From positions 1 through 50,852 of IMG/VR virus record IMGVR_UViG_3300017917_004171: a stretch of DNA of 50,852 bases. One strand, written 5' to 3'. Source of the DNA: a virus. Position numbers and translations under genes: made by a program. Positions 48,887-50,852 of this stretch are shown in pieces. The notes beneath the pieces are model-generated. The model made no database searches, was not told the origin of the DNA, and saw only the letters and a program-made list of their open reading frames with translations. Every line of letters starts with the position of its first letter. Position 1 is the stretch's first letter.

Positions 48887-49628
48887 CGTTTTTTAAACTC
48901 TTAATTATTTGGTCAACGGTTATATTGTTTGATTTAAGAGTGTTTTTAAGTGATTTAATTTGTTTTTTAATGATTGGATTTAAGTCTTCTTCCTCAATTT
49001 CTTTTTCATTTGATAAAATATCGTTGTGTTTTGTTTTATCCTTAAGTAATTCATCAATATATTCTTCAATATATTTTTTCGGGTTTTCAACAACAATTAT
49101 TTTATCGTCAGGTAATTCTTCATGATATCCCAAGTCTGCCATTTTGTCCAATGCCTTCTCTCTTGTGAGTCCTAACTCTTTTGTAAAGTATCTAAATGCT
49201 TCTTTAAATGATTTATCTTTTAAAATTGTTTCATCGGCACCTAAAGTGTCACCTAATTCAACTTCTGAAATTTCTCCCCAATATCTTCTGTAATTTTGAA
49301 CACCTGTTACACCATAATTTCCCATTGAATTACCCACCGCCTTTTCAACCTCATCTGATGTTTTCTTTTGTGATAAAACTTTTTTACCCCAATCGGATGG
49401 TTTTTTTCCTCTCTTTATATTTCCTTTATCATCAACAATTTCATCAATTTCAATTTCTTCGACTTTATCGGGTATGTTTTCGTAATCCGTATCATCAGAA
49501 AACTCTTTCGCCCATTTTGCCCATTTCTTACCCTTTTTACCACCTTTACCTGCTTGAGCAAAGAAATATCTTTGTTGTGCTTTTGATGCAAATTTTTCTT
49601 CAATAACCTGTTTTATAAAATTATTCAT
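48879..49628 (-). CDS. Hypothetical protein with SKAQQRYFFAQA motif
   Basis: A 249-residue protein. The N-terminus carries FASKAQQRYFFAQAGKGGKK then GKKWAKWAKEFSDDTDYENI, a basic motif that recurs at the ends of many phage structural and unknown proteins in my experience. The rest is acidic and helical. It heads the leftward operon and has a TATTTAT motif 16 bases upstream, divergent from the tail genes at 49682. Function unknown. Confidence 0.72.
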   Translation of the reverse strand: MNNFIKQVIEEKFASKAQQRYFFAQAGKGGKKGKKWAKWAKEFSDDTDYENIPDKVEEIEIDEIVDDKGNIKRGKKPSDWGKKVLSQKKTSDEVEKAVGNSMGNYGVTGVQNYRRYWGEISEVELGDTLGADETILKDKSFKEAFRYFTKELGLTREKALDKMADLGYHEELPDDKIIVVENPKKYIEEYIDELLKDKTKHNDILSNEKEIEEEDLNPIIKKQIKSLKNTLKSNNITVDQIIKSLKNDE

Positions 49629-49644
49629 TCTATGTAGTTTTTAT

Positions 49645-49651
49645 ATAAATA
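49645..49651 (-). promoter_or_regulatory. TATTTAT promoter-like motif (leftward)
   Basis: TTTGATATTTATATAA on the minus strand, 16 bases before the start at 49628. It is back-to-back with a rightward copy at 49669-49675. Confidence 0.5.
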
Positions 49652-49668
49652 TCAAACCAAATGAAAGA

Positions 49669-49675
49669 TATTTAT
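49669..49675 (+). promoter_or_regulatory. TATTTAT promoter-like motif (rightward)
   Basis: AAGATATTTATTAAAAT, ending 6 bases before the ATG at 49682; forms a divergent pair with 49645-49651. Confidence 0.5.
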
Positions 49676-49681
49676 TAAAAT

Positions 49682-50761
49682 ATGAATACACAAAATATTT
49701 TAAAGTATTATGGGTCAAAATTAGATATCAAATTAGACCACTCTGAATTTTATGACTTAGAATTATGTGGTGTTAATAATGACTATGATTCCAATTTGCT
49801 GGATTTTTCAACACCATATATCCACGATTCATTAGTTGTTGACTCTCGTTGTATAATTGGTAGTACAATTAATACAATAAAACCTTGGATATTTAACATT
49901 GGAGAAAATTATACAGGATATACATGTAATTTTACAATAAGAACAAGAACTGAACTTGGTTGGACCGCAGATTTTATTTTTAATAGAAATAATCTCGATT
50001 GGAATCTTGGTAATGATTTTTTTTATTGGGGCGGGGATGTTTTTCATCCGACTTTACACGATTATTTAAAATTATCATTTACTCCAACCGGAACAATTTC
50101 ATATGAATGTAACAGATTATCTGGTTATTGTCATACAGTTTCAGGTTTTACATATAGCGCGGTCACAGAAACGGGTCAAACTGAAATACTACCAAGTGGA
50201 AAAACTTCCGAAGATTTTCAAATAACAGTTACGTTTCAAAGATACAACGAATATTATGGATGTGATATTGCAAATGAAGGAGGATATAATGATTTAATAA
50301 CTGGTGTCACTGTGAATAATATAAGAGATGTAATTACGGGTGCAACCGAAAGTGTAACATATAATGAGGGATTAAGTGAAAAGGTTTGGAATGAGAGAAA
50401 TAAAAGATTGGGTGTTTTTAAAATATATTTAAATGGTAGTTTATTATTCAAAAAAGAAAACTTTGAAGAAATAATCGTTATACCTGAGGTGTCGGGTGAA
50501 AATTTAAATATGGTTGTTGGAAGTGGCTATAGTGGTTTAACCGACACAAACTTTGAAATTTTAAGTTTTCAATATTATGAATCACCTTTAAATTTTATAG
50601 AAGTAAAACATAATTTCATATCTTATGCCAAAGAAAATTTTAATATATCTGAAACATCAATTGAATGTTCAGATGATTTGATTGGATACACAGATATCGG
50701 TTTATTAACCGAGGACTCAATAAATTTAATAAGTGAAGATAACAACATACTGGTATACTAA
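49682..50761 (+). CDS. Tail or fibre-like structural protein
   Basis: A 359-residue beta-rich protein without signal peptide. It is rich in Asn, Tyr, Gly and Thr (NIGENYTGYTCNFTIRTRTE, WTADFIFNRNNLDWNLGNDF, GVFKIYLNGSLLFKKENFEE). The strand pattern with FKIYLNGSLLFK is similar to concanavalin/LamG-like sheets. It is probably a receptor-contacting or baseplate-peripheral protein. It starts a rightward tail operon. Confidence 0.7.
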   Translation: MNTQNILKYYGSKLDIKLDHSEFYDLELCGVNNDYDSNLLDFSTPYIHDSLVVDSRCIIGSTINTIKPWIFNIGENYTGYTCNFTIRTRTELGWTADFIFNRNNLDWNLGNDFFYWGGDVFHPTLHDYLKLSFTPTGTISYECNRLSGYCHTVSGFTYSAVTETGQTEILPSGKTSEDFQITVTFQRYNEYYGCDIANEGGYNDLITGVTVNNIRDVITGATESVTYNEGLSEKVWNERNKRLGVFKIYLNGSLLFKKENFEEIIVIPEVSGENLNMVVGSGYSGLTDTNFEILSFQYYESPLNFIEVKHNFISYAKENFNISETSIECSDDLIGYTDIGLLTEDSINLISEDNNILVY

Positions 50762-50763
50762 AA

Positions 50764-50770
50764 TATTTAT
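50764..50770 (+). promoter_or_regulatory. TATTTAT promoter-like motif
   Basis: AAATATTTATTTAA ending 4 bases before the ATG at 50775. Confidence 0.48.
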
Positions 50771-50774
50771 TTAA

Positions 50775-50852
50775 ATGGCAAGCAAAAAAATATCCGAATT
50801 AATAAGTTCATCATTACCACCATTAAGTGGTACAACTACAGTTGTTTATAGT
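50775..50852 (+). CDS. Tail fibre-type protein, N-terminal fragment (runs off window)
   Basis: The frame stays open from the ATG at 50775 to the window edge. Its 26 residues start MASKKISELISSSLPPLSGT, similar to the N-terminal attachment segment (KISELP...SGTD) of many phage tail fibre proteins. A TATTTAT motif lies just upstream. Confidence 0.65.
   Translation, partial: MASKKISELISSSLPPLSGTTTVVYS

Noticed and set aside
1-50852. Integrated prophage or host chromosome with a secretion operon
   Set aside because: There is no integrase, attachment site or host housekeeping operon; phage head, tail, sigma and nucleotide genes cover nearly all of the rest, and the exported-protein cluster shares the same promoter motif.
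1-50852. Alternative genetic code with recoded stop codons
   Set aside because: Genes end in TAA, TGA and TAG at sensible positions (for example TAG at 5839-5841 overlapping a GTG start), and no suppressor tRNA is present among the five tRNAs.

Overview
This window looks like part of the genome of a lytic T4-like myovirus that infects a Bacteroidota host, probably a flavobacterium. The T4-like assignment rests on a head module in canonical order: terminase large subunit (gp17-like, 22780-24549), portal (gp20-like, 24603-26432), prohead protease (gp21-like, 27923-28609), acidic scaffold (gp22-like, 28687-29901) and major capsid protein (gp23-like, 29940-31664). It is supported by a gp55-like late sigma factor (40084-40782) and a gp5-like baseplate OB-fold protein (36111-37619). 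The Bacteroidota assignment rests on AT-rich DNA with almost no Shine-Dalgarno sequences, signal peptides ending in FGQ or SQ, Bacteroidota -7 elements (TAnnTTTG), a DUF4494-like protein and a Bacteroidota-type ribosomal protein bS21. No integrase or lysogeny gene was seen. The genetic code appears standard.

Layout. (1) 1-1320, leftward: an HNH endonuclease, five tRNA genes (Trp, Lys, Phe, Ile, Ala), a hairpin terminator, a 34-codon ORF and a host-type promoter. The ORF carries a second copy of one terminator arm, so this resembles a leader-peptide attenuator in front of the tRNA genes. (2) 1389-12581, rightward: about 11 kb of tightly coupled genes, mostly for exported proteins. They include CsgG-like proteins, two paralogous secreted proteins with dockerin-like and cohesin-like modules (one also with a C-type lectin domain), two lipoproteins with sorting-domain-like ends, small membrane proteins, a VSAEA-repeat protein and two outer-surface or barrel-like proteins. 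This is the least explained and most interesting part. (3) 12578-16727, leftward: small proteins, a cREC receiver-like protein, an SGNH hydrolase, a 55-residue lipoprotein and a ClpA/ClpC-type unfoldase; a small heat-shock protein diverges from it. (4) 17335-31664, rightward: KTSC protein, nucleotidyltransferase, four acidic or repetitive proteins probably used in head or neck assembly, then the head module, with bS21 inserted on the opposite strand. (5) 31739-32179: dCMP deaminase. (6) 32176-49628, leftward: decoration, tail and baseplate proteins, the late sigma factor, three glycosyltransferases, PhoH, dUTPase, a degenerate HAD-like protein and several repeat or linker-rich virion-like proteins. 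(7) 49682 to the end, rightward: tail or fibre proteins.

Regulation. A heptamer TATTTAT, usually within GATATTTATTA or GTATTTATA, lies upstream of 18 gene or operon starts on both strands and always in the coding orientation. At eight of them it ends only 4 to 8 bases before the start codon, which would give leaderless or nearly leaderless mRNAs. The clp gene, dCMP deaminase and the tRNA leader have host-type TAnnTTTG promoters instead. This suggests an early/late division, with the TATTTAT class read by the gp55-like factor. The exported-protein cluster carries the TATTTAT motif, so it may be expressed late with the virion genes.

All functions are inferred by reading motifs and comparing with remembered families; no database search was possible.
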